NCBI GenBank assembly: GCA_038373865.1
Contig: JAXGGA010001589.1
Span: 62,001-126,000, forward strand
DNA length: 64,000 nucleotides
Source of the DNA: Uloborus plumipes
Lineage: Eukaryota; Arthropoda; Arachnida; Araneae; Uloboridae
Direction: 5' to 3'
Position numbers and translations under genes: made by a program. Below the pieces are notes generated by a model, which saw only the letters and a program-made list of their open reading frames with translations, was not told the origin of the DNA and made no database searches. Below, in pieces: positions 1 through 11,191 of this stretch (position 1 is the stretch's first letter; each line of letters starts with the position of its first letter).

Positions 1-611
1 TAATTAATTCATTCATTTGCTTATTTACGCATTCATTTGATGAAAATTACTGTAACTCACCAAATAGAAAATGTGTCATTACAAAAATATTGTCCACTTT
101 GCTCCATAGTTTTTTTAGGCGAAAAAAATTTCACCTTTTTCTTGAAGGTGCAAAATAACTGCCAAAAATAAGAAATAACGTTTTAACAATACCTAGTATT
201 AAAAAATATATTATTTCTTTATGTACACTGATTTTCAGAAAAAATTTCCAGTTTGTTCATTTTGAAGCAGGCATGTTGACTATTTCACTTGCCCCATATT
301 CCTATGTTATTGTCGTAACGAAAAAAATATATTTCTTCCGAATACTTAGTTACACATAAAGAGTTAAAAACCCCTTGATTTATCTTAAGCGCTTTCCTCA
401 ATATTTAATTTCAATTAAATTTATACATCAATTTAGATACCTTAAAAGTATCTTTAATAAACATGGAACTCCTGATATTGCATGACAGTTATGTTATTTC
501 TTGCAGGTTTCAGAACTTTAATTTGACGTCTAACATTGAAGAATTTTGCTTGATGCCTTCTTAACAGATTTTATTGGTCTAAAAGGAAATCTCAAGATTT
601 TTATTTTAATA

Positions 612-772
612 CAGTGAACGCCGATTATACGAGTCGCTTTTTTTTTCTGAACAGTTTTGATTCAATTAAACAGCTAATTCAATAAAGCTGGATTTTGTTC
701 CGTTTTTGACGATTTGAGTCATTACAGCGGCTGTTTCAATTAACCACTGATTCAATTAACTGGCTCTCGCTG
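612..772. mobile_element. Short TA-flanked inverted-repeat element (MITE candidate)
   Basis: TA dinucleotides flank a 161-bp block. Its ends are imperfectly inverted: CAGTGAACGCCGATTA on the left and CAGCGAGAGCCAGTTA on the right when complemented. It contains repeated TTCAATTAA words. This fits a decayed Tc1/mariner-type non-autonomous element. Confidence 0.4.
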
Positions 773-1478
773 TAATACAATAAATATCCATGCCTTTTTT
801 CGACAGAAGATATAATCACTTTTATTTAGTTTTACATAATACCCATACAATACATGATGCACACAACATGTCTTATTATGGCAACACGTGTTTTGGAAAA
901 TCGTAGCACTATGCTCTGGGACACGACATTGCAGATAATACTTTCTAAGCTGACCGAAATCCAAAAGGGTGGCTGGAATCTGTTTATGCGCACTAAAAAG
1001 AAGAGGAGCATCATCAACCAGCTGAAAGGAAAAAAAAAATAAGAACATAATTTATGATTTGTACTAGCTGCTAGAGCAGCTAGATTAGCTTCCTGCGGCA
1101 TGTTGATGCATAATGTCCCCCCGCCACCCAACTTTTACCTCATTCTGATGTGATATTATTTGATATAATTCAATGTTCATAAGACTTTAAGACATACTAC
1201 GTACGTGGCCCACTAATGCCCAAGCAGCTAGCTGCGTGGAACGGCTTTGCACGGGCGCTTCGCCCTTTAAAGTAGTAAAGAATGTTTTAAAAAAATACTC
1301 GCCGCCAAGGCGGCTCGCTAACAGGCGCTTCACAGGCGCCTTTACTTTTTTCCTATATAAAAAATCATTCGAATTATTGAGATGCTTCGCGCCTTTAAGA
1401 TGGTGAGGAAAGTTTCAGTAAGTTCAGCTCGCTCAAAGGAAAAAAGTAGACATAGATACTCAGTTTTTAATATAAGTA

Positions 1479-2585
1479 CAGTGAACTCTTTCTTATGCGC
1501 CGGCCCAAGGGACCAGCATAAAAAGGCGCATAAATGAGAGAGACGTATAAGTGAACAAGCCTATTTAAAAGACTAAAACGCAACATAGGTTCTAATGAGA
1601 GAATGAATTAGAATGTTTCTATAGACAAGGGACATATTACTACGGTTTGGAAATTACTGTAACGTAACTATAATGATAAAGAGAAAACAAAAATTGCAGC
1701 ATACCTAATTACAAAATGTTACCTTTAAAACGATCCATAGTACATACAGTGAACTCTCACTTATACGCCGCCTCATTTATTCGCCTTTTTCACTTATACG
1801 ACGATTTTAAATGCGCCCAGCACATCTCATAGCAAAATAATGATAGTATCATTCATTTATGCGTCATCTTTCACTTATGCGCCGAATTTTCTCTAAAATG
1901 TAAAAAAATATATTTATTTTCTTTAAAAAATAAGCATTTTTCTTCAGTTTCCTCTTTAATCTTCCGCCTTTATTGCTCACGGAAGACATTTTTTCCGCAT
2001 GAACTAGAGTTTGGAGAGATGTAATTATCTATCATGCATCGTTTTAAAGAGAACAGTTTGTAATTAGGTATGCTACAATTTTTGTTTTCTCTTTATCATT
2101 CTTGTTAAATTACAGTAATTGCCAAACCGTAGGAAAAATACCTTTTCTATAGAAACATTCTTATTCATTCTCTCTTTAGAAACTATTACGTTTTAGTCCT
2201 TTAAATAGTCTTGTTCACTTAAATACGTCTATCTCACTTATGCGCCTCTTTCCTTTGGTCCCTTGGACGGCGCATAAGTGAGAGTTCACTGTAATTGTTT
2301 ATCTCCAAACTCTAGTTCACGAGGAAAAAATACCTTCCGTGAGCAAAGCAGGCGAAAGATTAAAGAAGAAAGTGAAGAAACATGCTTATTTTTTAAATAA
2401 AATAAATTAAATGTTTTACATTTTAAAGAAAATTCGACGCATAAGTGAAATATGTATCTTTAGAGCGAAGCATAAACAAATGATACTATCATTATTTTGC
2501 TACAGAGTGTGCTGGGACCATTTACAATCGTCGTATAAGTAAAAAAGGCGTATAAATAAGGCGGTGTATAAGTAAGAGTTCACTG
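1479..2585. mobile_element. TA-targeting non-autonomous element, outer copy interrupted by a second copy
   Basis: Termini read CAGTGAACTCT at 1479 and its complement ending at 2585, with TA on both sides. The outer copy consists of 1479-1744 and 2294-2585, totalling about 545 bp when the insert is removed. The two ends carry different internal arms, X on the left and Y on the right. No coding sequence is visible. Confidence 0.8.
1747..2291. mobile_element. Inner copy of the same TA-targeting element, inserted in reverse
   Basis: This 545-bp block is flanked by TA (1745-1746 and 2292-2293). Its left arm matches the complement of 2300-2585, and its right arm (2037-2291) matches the complement of 1479-1735. 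It is therefore the same element as its host copy, in the opposite orientation, inserted at a TA in the middle of that copy. Confidence 0.8.
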
Positions 2586-2878
2586 TAGATCGCTTTTCAA
2601 CTAATTTATATTTCAGAAAACTACAAGTAGCTAGCGATAAAAGTACAACGTACGTGGATCGCTAATGGGTTTCATGTTTGATTTAATTAAGCCTTCATTC
2701 AAAATTCTCATTATCACTGTTATTACTGTTTCATAGCAACCACGTTTTGTAACAATGGATTTCATATTTAATCATTTATTAGGCAGCTCAATTCATACCT
2801 GTTAGGATGTCGTTGCATTATGCTTCTAGGTGAAGATTTTTGAATTTTTTCTGATAATTTTATTGCTTTCTGATACTT

Positions 2879-2925
2879 TTTTACCGACTTCAACAAAAGA
2901 GGAGGTTATACAATTCGTCGGAAAA
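2879..2925. repeat. ACCGACTTCAA-type repeat fragment
   Basis: The stretch includes ACCGACTTCAACAAAAGAGG followed by AGGTTATACAATTCG. This resembles a dispersed repeat end seen in many arthropod genomes. A second related word, ACCGACTTCGG, is at about 6710. Only a fragment is visible. Confidence 0.3.
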
Positions 2926-3167
2926 TCTTTTTTTTTTTTTTTTTTTGTATGTTATAAGATTTCTCGAAGACGTCTGGCCCGATTTTAAAAATTCTTTTTT
3001 TGTTTGAAAGGGTTTTTTTTCTCAATTGGTCCCATTCTCTCGTAGTCCTTGTTCGATAACGGGAACCTGCAGAAATCTTTCGAAAAAGAAATTAGGATCA
3101 CAGTAATCGTAATAATGACCCTTTTGAACGCCAGGCTTCTCTGGATTGCATAATGAAATTCATTTCT

Positions 3168-6043
3168 GGGTCATTCCACGTCAAGTGATCCAAATTCTGA
3201 GAAAAATTTTACCTTACATTTTTGTATTTCTTTCACATTTGGCTCATCAATTGTACCCCTTGAGGTAATCAAAAGTCTCAATTTTTGGATTTTTATCTTT
3301 ATTATTTTTTCATTTATGAGACTTTGAACTTTGGAAAAACCCTCGTTTTTCCATGGATAAGGGTACATAAAAGGGACCATAACTCGGCACCAAATATAGA
3401 TAGAACGATTTGGTAAATGGCATTTTAAAGTACGTTAGTTGCCGCTTAATCTGATATGCAACATGACTAATTTGATAAAAATTTTCTTTTTCAAAAAATG
3501 AAATTTAAATTTCAAATTTAAATTTCTCAAAAAACATATAATGAATTTTTTTGAAAAAATTCTCAAAAATTCTTGTGTATTTCATCTATGTTTGTTCAAA
3601 TTTTTAGATTGGGATCTCAATGGGATCATATTTTTTTGAATTTTTGAATAAAACTGTACAGGAAAAAAATGATATTTTTTAGATTCTATTTATTTAAATA
3701 CTAAGTTCTCTTGCTCGTGATGGTCTAAAAAGTAGTAAACAAACATGAATATGTTTAAAGTGAGCTGGCATGAGCTTATAGATTTGTCAGGTTCACCTCC
3801 CTACCCCTTTCTCCACGCACAACCACTCTTTTTTAATTCAAAACTGTTCAAAATGTTTAAAAAAAACAAAAACTCTTTGATACAAAATGAATAGTAAACT
3901 TATTTAAAGTGGGGAAATAGGTTTCCTTATAACTAGACGAAGTATCCCCCTCCCCACCCAAATATACCATTCACACTATACTAATATGACGTCTAACCTG
4001 GGGATTGAGTTGAGGATTATTTTCACCCTAGGTATATATATTGTTTTTCAGACGAAGTGTTTCTTTTCGATCCGAACTTCAAAGTGTACTTCCATTCAAT
4101 ATCTGAAATTTAACTTTATGATTCATTTCATCTTCTAACCCAGCACCAATCTTCAATTTTGAAGGGAGGAAATAAATGGGTCGCCCCAATATCATAGCAA
4201 ACAGCAAAATAGCACTGTTTCGCCTTGTTCTCATCGTTTTTTCTATTCTTTTCGCACAAAACTGAAAATAAATCAAAATATCAGATCATATGTCTGTGTC
4301 CCCATAACTATCTTTCCACATTATCTAGTGTGCAGCTGTTATTTAATTTTTTTAATCGTTTGTGTTCTTTTTCATTTTGTTGTAAAGGAAAGTAATGCAG
4401 CAAGATATAACTATATATATATATATTAAACAAACACTGCTTTTTTGAGCACAACCTCACATGTTGTTTAACTTCTTTACAGATTGCTCCCCCCCCCTTA
4501 CCCTACCTTTCCACTCCAAACTTTTATTTTTTTATCATCCCGCCTAGCCCCATTTCAAAGCCTTAGTCTCTACTGATGTCTGGTAGTGTTTCAGTTTGTT
4601 CTGTTTGTTACTCTTTCCTATTAGCTCATGAGCTTTGTCCAATAAGAGAAAGGAAAGGCAGTGCTGGGACTGACATATAACGTGACACTTTAATTTCTTT
4701 TCAGTTTTGTGTAAAAATAATGGGAAAACATTATGATAACAAAGGGAAACAGTGCTATTTTGCTGTTTGCTATGATCTTGGGGCGACCCATTTATTCCCT
4801 CCCTTCAAAATTGAAGATTGGTGCTGGGGGAGGGGATGAAATGAACCATAAGTTTAAATTCAGATTTTGAATGGAAGTACACTTTGTGAAGTTCGGATTG
4901 AAAACGAAACACTTCGTCTGAAAAACAATATATACCTAGGGGGAAAATAATCCTCAAATCAATCCCCAGGGGAGGCGTCATATTAGTATAGCGTTAATGG
5001 TATATTTGGGGGAGGGAAGGGTTGTACTTTGCCTTGTTATTAGGAAGCCCATTTACCAACTTTAAACAAGTTTACTGTTCGTTTTGTATCAAAGAAGCTT
5101 TTTTTAGCATTTTAAACAGTTTGGGGGGAAAATGGTTGGGTCAGGAAGGAAGGGAGGGGGAGCTGACCAATCTACAAGTTAATGCTAACTCACTTAACCT
5201 AGAGTAAAAATAATAGTCAATTCAATCCCCAGGTTAGACGTCATAATAATACAGCGTTAATGGTATATTTGGGTGGAGGAGGGGGATACTTCGTCTAGTT
5301 ATAAGGAAACTCATTTACCAACTTTAAATAAGTTTACTATTCATTTTGTATCAAAGAGTTTTTTTTTTAAACATTTTGAACAGTTTTGAATTAAAAAAGA
5401 GTGATTGTGAGGGGGGTGGGGGGTGAACCTGACAAATCTATAAGCTCATGCTAGCTCACTTTAAACATATTCATGTTTGCTCACTACTTTTTAGACCATC
5501 ACAAGCAAGAGAACTTAGTATTTAAATAAATAGAATCTAAAAAATATCATTTTTTTTCCTATACAGTTTTATTCAAAAATTCAAAAAAATATGATCCCAT
5601 TGAGATCCCAATCTAAAAATTTGTACAAACATAGATGAAATACACAAGATTTTTTGAGAATTTTTTCAAAAAAATTCATTATATGTTTTTCGAGAAATTT
5701 AAATTTGAAATTTAAATTTCATTTTTTGAAAAAGAAAATTTTTATCAAATTAGTCATGTTGCATATCAGATTAAGCGGCAACTAACGTACTTTAAAATGC
5801 CATTTACCAAATTGTTCTATCTATATTTCGTGCCGAGTTATGGTCCCTTTTATGTACTCTTATTCATGGAAAAACGAGGGTTTTTCCAAAGTTCAAAGTC
5901 TCATAAATGAAAAACTAATAGAGATAAAAATCCAAAAATTGAGACTTTTGATTACCTCAAGGGGTACAATTGATGAGCCAAATGTGAAAGAAATACAAAA
6001 ATGTAAGGTAAAAAACGTTGGATCACTTGACATGGAATGACCC
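3168..6043. mobile_element. 2.9 kb palindromic (foldback) element, copy 1
   Basis: It starts GGGTCATTCCACGTCAAGTG and ends with the near-complement. The arms extend inward for more than 1 kb around a centre near 4600. The right arm contains a tandem duplication (about 4960-5210 and 5220-5470). TTCT flanks both ends, a possible 4-bp target duplication. Several short open frames in the arms mirror each other, as expected from the palindrome rather than from genes. No transposase is recognisable. Confidence 0.8.
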
Positions 6044-7059
6044 TTCTATGGTTTTTTTGAAAATTTTAAACCGAGTATCTTTCTATGTCCTGCTTTTTTC
6101 TCCTGAACTCCAACGAACTGAAAGTCGTACCAGGTACTAATTGATTCGTAATATTTCAGGTTTTATTAGTCTTAATTTACATAAGGTTTAATAAAGTCGA
6201 AGAAAGTGAGGAAAATCTCCAAATTTTTGCTCAAATTTAAAGTGATTTGTCCTAAATGATTAAATTTGAAATCCATTGTTACAAAACGTGATTGATATGA
6301 AACAGTTATTACAATGATAATGAAAATTTTGAATGAAGGCTTAACTGAAGCAAACATGAAACTCATTAGCAGGCCACGTACGTAATATGTCGTAAAATTT
6401 TTATGAACCGCAATAATCTAGTGTTGTTTTGAAATATAAATTAGTTGAAAAGCCGTTACTATTTAGCCTTTGATTAAACTAGTACACAGATAAATACCAG
6501 AGAATAACAAGGATTGTTTTTAGTGTCAATCGTTTAAATTTTAGATGTGTTGATACTTTCTTTCTTTTTTGTTTGTTACATAGTTTATTTTATGAAGCAT
6601 TTACTTGAGCAAATTAGGTGAAGTTTTATAACGGAAACATTACGTTATTTCATATGTACATTTACACTAAAAAAAAATAAAATAAAAATATTTTTGAAAA
6701 AAAAATTAAACCGACTTCGGAACTCGGCAAGTTCTCTTTAAAGTAAAAAATAATTTTATTCTTCGAACACCATCGACACTACATTCAAACATAAGTTTTG
6801 AAGTCGGTGCAAAAACTGTAGGTGAAATGATGTTTAACTACATTTTGCCAACATTTTTCAGAGAAACCATTGAAAATTAAGAGCTGAATATTTGTACCAT
6901 TACATAAATATGTGGTTGTCAATGTAGTGTATGCGAATGCGATTAAAGAACCTGGATTCATTGCAATTTATACATATAGTTAAATTAAAGTTTCGTATGA
7001 AAGTCGATGCACCCATCCCTCCTCCCAAAATTAAACCAATTATCGCAGTATATCCATAG

Positions 7060-7575
7060 GAGTACAAAGACTTTGTTACTGGTCTTAAAGCCGAGACCCA
7101 AACAAAGTTTAAAGTCAGGGTCTCGGGGGAATTTGCCAGGATTTTCCCGGCCACTTCTGATGACCAAAGAGCCATTTCGAAGTACCTACTCCGCACTAAG
7201 GTACAACACTATGTACAGCTCGCCAAAAATAACAGACCAATCAAAATTGTTGTCAAGGGGTTGCCATTGACAACGGATAAGGATGATTTAAAGTGGGCTC
7301 TTGAAGAGCTTGGTTATGGGGTCAGAAAGGTTGCCCCACTTGTTCGAAAGGTTCTACTCCTCTACCGATTTTCCAAGTACACCTTAATCATACGAAAGGA
7401 GTCGAAAAAGTGTGTGACATAACCAACCTTATGTATACCTATGTTACAGTGGAGGCCTATAAACCTAGGAAGGGGCCCTCTCAGTGCCACAGATGCTAGA
7501 AATTCAATCACAGTTCTGAGAACTGCTTTATGACCCCTAGGTATGTTCGGTGCTTGGTCAAATATCCCTATCAAA
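7060..7575 (+). pseudogene. Decayed Jockey-type LINE ORF1 (gag-like, zinc knuckle) fragment
   Basis: The plus strand reads a gag-like stretch containing PIKIVVKGLPLTTDKDDLKW, then after one frameshift near 7418 DITNLMYTYVTVEAYKPRKG. A zinc knuckle follows: QCHRC, a stop codon, then KFNHSSENC. The order matches the PRE_C2HC plus CCHC arrangement of Jockey-clade nucleic-acid-binding proteins. The frameshift and the TAG inside the knuckle show it is dead. The reverse transcriptase is absent. Confidence 0.75.
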
Positions 7576-7765
7576 CGATTCAATTTACAAAAATGCTAAA
7601 AAAAGTATAAAAAATTATAATACAAATAAAAACAGAAAAGGCATCTCATTCATTTGAAGTGTGAGACTGAACTTCCGACCTTAGCAACCAAATTATTTTA
7701 ATGGTTTCATTTTTTTAATACCATTGTTAGATCTTCAGCAGAATTTAACTAACTATATAAAAATA

Positions 7766-7797
7766 ATAATAATAATAAATAAATAAATAAATAAACA
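7766..7797. repeat. AAT/AAAT microsatellite
   Basis: A short run of AAT units passes into AAAT units. Confidence 0.8.
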
Positions 7798-8675
7798 ACC
7801 TAAAGCATAATATCACCACTCCAGTTTATGGCTATCTAGTAACAAATTTCTACATATTTTATATTGTAAATTAAATTTAAATAATTAAATTATTTATATT
7901 AATTGAATAATTAAGAAATTTATGTTAATTATATATTATGTAAAGGGGCACCCTGAACTTAAACTTTTTAGGAGGGGGAAAATTCTCAATTGCCGAATGG
8001 GATTCCAAATTTTATCGCATGATAAAATTCGAGTATGAAGATGATCATTCGGACATTTAAAAATCGCAATATTGCAGTAACAATGTCTCCAAATTTGCGA
8101 ATCGTCAGACAAAATTGATAGAATACGGAAATTGTTCAAAGAAAGTCGAAATGACCTTCCGCGACCCTGATTAAACCTTATTCAACGTTTTAAATTCAAT
8201 ATCATACATTGAAAACGATATTGAAGGCTATGAGAATAGAGCAAATAAATTTAAGAATAAACCCTTTAAATTTATTTTAATTCGTTTTATTAAAGTTTCT
8301 ATTTATTTTGCAATAATATTTAATAATGAACAAATGGCTAAATATTTTCGGCAACACGATTTAAACTTGCGACTAATTAAAACAATGCATCTCGAAATGT
8401 TCTACAATAATTAGTATCTTACTAAATTAAGTCTTTCTAAATTATTATTGTGAAACAAAGTAAAGCATTTAAATATTTTTAATTAGTTATACAGCATTTT
8501 TATAAATTCTAATTTAACAGTATTATTTACAAATATTAAAACATCGTTAAGAAACATATTTCGAAAATATTCTATGATAGAAATAATTTATTTTTTTAAT
8601 GTAAAAAAATGAGGAATTATATTTTACATGATTAGTTAAACAAGATAAATACCATTCAAAGAACACATTATACAA

Positions 8676-10594
8676 TCTCTACTAATAATAAAGCTGAAGG
8701 TGGTTCTGTCTGTCCTTCTTTCTTTCTTTCTTTCTTTCTGTCTGTCTGTCTGTTACGCGCGTAGCGCCAAAACCGTTCGGTCGATTTTCATGCCACTTGG
8801 CACAAAATTAGTTTGTAGCATGTAGTTTTGCACCTCGAAGCGATTTTTCGAACATTCCATTTCGTTCTTTTTCTATTCGAATTCTTAGCGGAAATTCGAT
8901 AAAATAGGGAAGAAATATTCCATACACATTTTCAAGTCTTATGTCATTCGAAAGCTTGAAATTTTCTGCACAAAATGACGTTTTTTTGAAGTTTCTACGA
9001 TCATCAGGAGAGCTGTAACAATTGTTTTTAGAATCCTGAAATTCAAGGCTTACCTTCAGTAAAGCAAGCCAAACGATTCTAAAATGGCTTTGCTCGCGAA
9101 TAAAATTTGTTTGAAAATAGAGATGAAATGAATTATTTTATCAACGGAAATCAACTTTTCATGTTGTTACCATGGTTACGTTTTTATTTCGTTCTTTTTC
9201 CCTTAATAATTTTAAAAATGTATTTGTTTTTGTAACAATCCAAATGGCTTGAGTGAACGAATTTAGCTTTTAATTTATCGTTTGCTGGTTGACTTTGTCG
9301 ATGTTTATTGTTTTATTATCATTGTGAGAATAATGCACGAAATTTCTATGGCAGGATTAAGTGAACAGCACTGCGATCGCTTCGAATTGCAATCGCTACT
9401 GGAATGAATTACATTATCTAACTTAACTTGCATGACGTCACTACGGTGAGCCAATAAGTCAGCATCAGATATCCTCTTATTCGCAAGTGGCTGTGACGTT
9501 TATCTAGCTCGTTTTTCATAGGCAAACGTCACGATGACGTCACGATGTTTTTATCAAGAAATGTTCTAATGTAATTCATTTCCAGTAGCGATTGTAATTT
9601 GCGATGGCCTGTTTCACTTGAATCCCTGCCTATGACTAATACTTAAAATTTTTAGGATCAGTTGAGTTTAAAAGAAAAAATTGCTCCAAATATACTTTTG
9701 CAATGTGATTATTTATTATTGGACTGTAATTTGCAGCAATAATTGCATTTAATAAATAATGAAAGACAATATTAAAAATTATTTTTTTGGCGACTTTTTT
9801 ACAATTTGGCATTCAATTCTATTTCAGTATATTTACTTCTATCTTATTGCGATATTGCAACGTTCTTTCTAAAGTATGTCATTTCGGAAAATGTATTATT
9901 TTGTTTTTGAAGTTAGGAAAGAAAACTTTCTTCTTCTTTTAAACTTTGGTAAGATTTCTGTTGGTTTCTGTGAGCAACAAAATTTTTCTTATTTTTTCTT
10001 TTGGCTTATTTTTGTGCACCTATCTTTGGGGTTGCATTCGAATGTCCCCAAGGGGTGATTTACCCCTTTTATGGGGTAATCAGGGCTTTCAATGCAGACC
10101 AAAGTGATATGAATTGGCGCGACCACTTGGCGATATCTCGCCAAGCTTTTGGTCACCAAGTGTTTGACGCCAATTTGGCGACATATCGCCAAGTTGGCAA
10201 TAAATTTAGCGAAAAAAAAATTTTTTTGGGTTCAATTTGGCGCTATTGGCGATATTTTGCGAAAAATCTACTGAATGATGTTAAAATCGGCGATATTTAG
10301 GAGATTAATCATTGTAAAACATTTTTTTGCATTGTTTCGTGGCAAACTAGGGATGCAAATGTTTGAATTGTTATCTTACTCACTTCAAGCACTATTTTAG
10401 CACTTAAGGCATCTACTAAGAAATTTACACGTAAAAGGAAGTAGTGTAGGGTCCATACCAAATTTTTATATCATACTTTGAAGGAATTATAGTTGAATTG
10501 TAACTAAAATAGAGTATTTTTTTCTGCTATATCATTTTTTTACAAATGAACTTTTAATTTTATACCACGGGCAAAGCCGTGCGGGTACCGCTAG
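8676..10594. mobile_element. Non-autonomous Helitron
   Basis: The 5' end is TCTCTACTAATAATAAAG, preceded by A. The 3' end is a hairpin (CACGGGCAAAGCCGTG) followed by CGGGTACCGCTAG and T. These fit Helitron hallmarks: TC start, hairpin, CTAG end, A/T insertion. The interior has a TTTC/TGTC microsatellite near 8718-8753 and the conserved GCGCGTAGCGCC region. No Rep-helicase coding sequence is visible. Confidence 0.8.
9351..9629. mobile_element. Small inverted-repeat element nested in the Helitron
   Basis: About 70-bp arms at 9351-9420 and 9560-9629 are inverted copies. Shared words are CAATCGCTACTGGAA and GAATTACATTA, and the tips are GCAGGATTAAGTG and AATCCCTGC. CTATG is found directly outside both ends, a possible target duplication. 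Confidence 0.65.
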
Positions 10595-10665
10595 TAAAAG
10601 GAATAAAATCCCCAAAAGCAAGAGTTCTCCAACAAAATTTTAAACTTGAGACCAATTTACAAGTA

Positions 10666-11190
10666 CTGTCGTCCCCGCTTAATCGGGTAACGGATAAACG
10701 AATACCCCGCTTATGCGAATAAAACCGTTCGGAACCGAACATTTCCCCATAGACACAATGTTAACTATCCCCGCTTAATCGAATAATTTCCCCGGATAAT
10801 CGAATAATATTTGTCAGTTTTTGTAAAAAATTTTGCTAAAAAAATGTCGAATAAAATAAAAGTTTTCCCACAAGACCTTGAGCAAGCAAACCACTAATTG
10901 TGGACTGTTTCAGAAAATAAAAGTGAGAGGCGAAAGAACAAAATTTTTGTAACACAAGCTGTAAGTTACTTTTTTATGATTTTTATATGACCGTAAAATA
11001 TTTATACTCAATTATTATACTATTTTGTTGTTTATTTTGCTTATTTCAAAATCTTTTTTACCAATACCATTAATTATTTCTTTTTTTAGTTATTTCTTTG
11101 TTATTATTACGTTTTGCGACAGAAGTTGTCAAAATGGAAAGGTAAAAAAACTTCCCCGCTTAATCGAATAAAATATCTTGGAACCGACAG
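10666..11190. mobile_element. TA-flanked element with CTGTCG tips (candidate)
   Basis: CTGTCG at 10666 and CGACAG ending at 11190 lie between TA dinucleotides. The word CCCCGCTTAATCG recurs at about 10675, 10770 and 11154, in the same direction. The tips are short, so the outer limits are tentative. Confidence 0.45.
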
Positions 11191-11191
11191 T

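Larger units (their letters stand above)
2590..6462. repeat. Older inverted repeat surrounding the first palindromic element
   Basis: The left arm (about 2590-2790) and right arm (about 6190-6462) are inverted copies. Shared words include TTTTCAACTAATTTATATTT, ACGTACGTGG (2648-2657; complement at 6374-6383) and AGCCTTCATTCAAAATT. The 3168-6043 palindrome sits between them. ACGTACGTGG also occurs once more at 1199-1208 in a similar context. Confidence 0.65.

Noticed and set aside
3171..3380. 65-70 codon open frames repeated at 3171-3380, 5840-6040, 57168-57377 and 59849-60049 with near-identical proteins
   Set aside because: They lie in the mirrored arms of the two palindromic elements; the repetition follows from the DNA duplication and no start, family or coding bias supports a protein.
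7362..7583. 73-codon minus-strand open frame
   Set aside because: It is the antisense of the Jockey-type gag fragment, which explains its composition.
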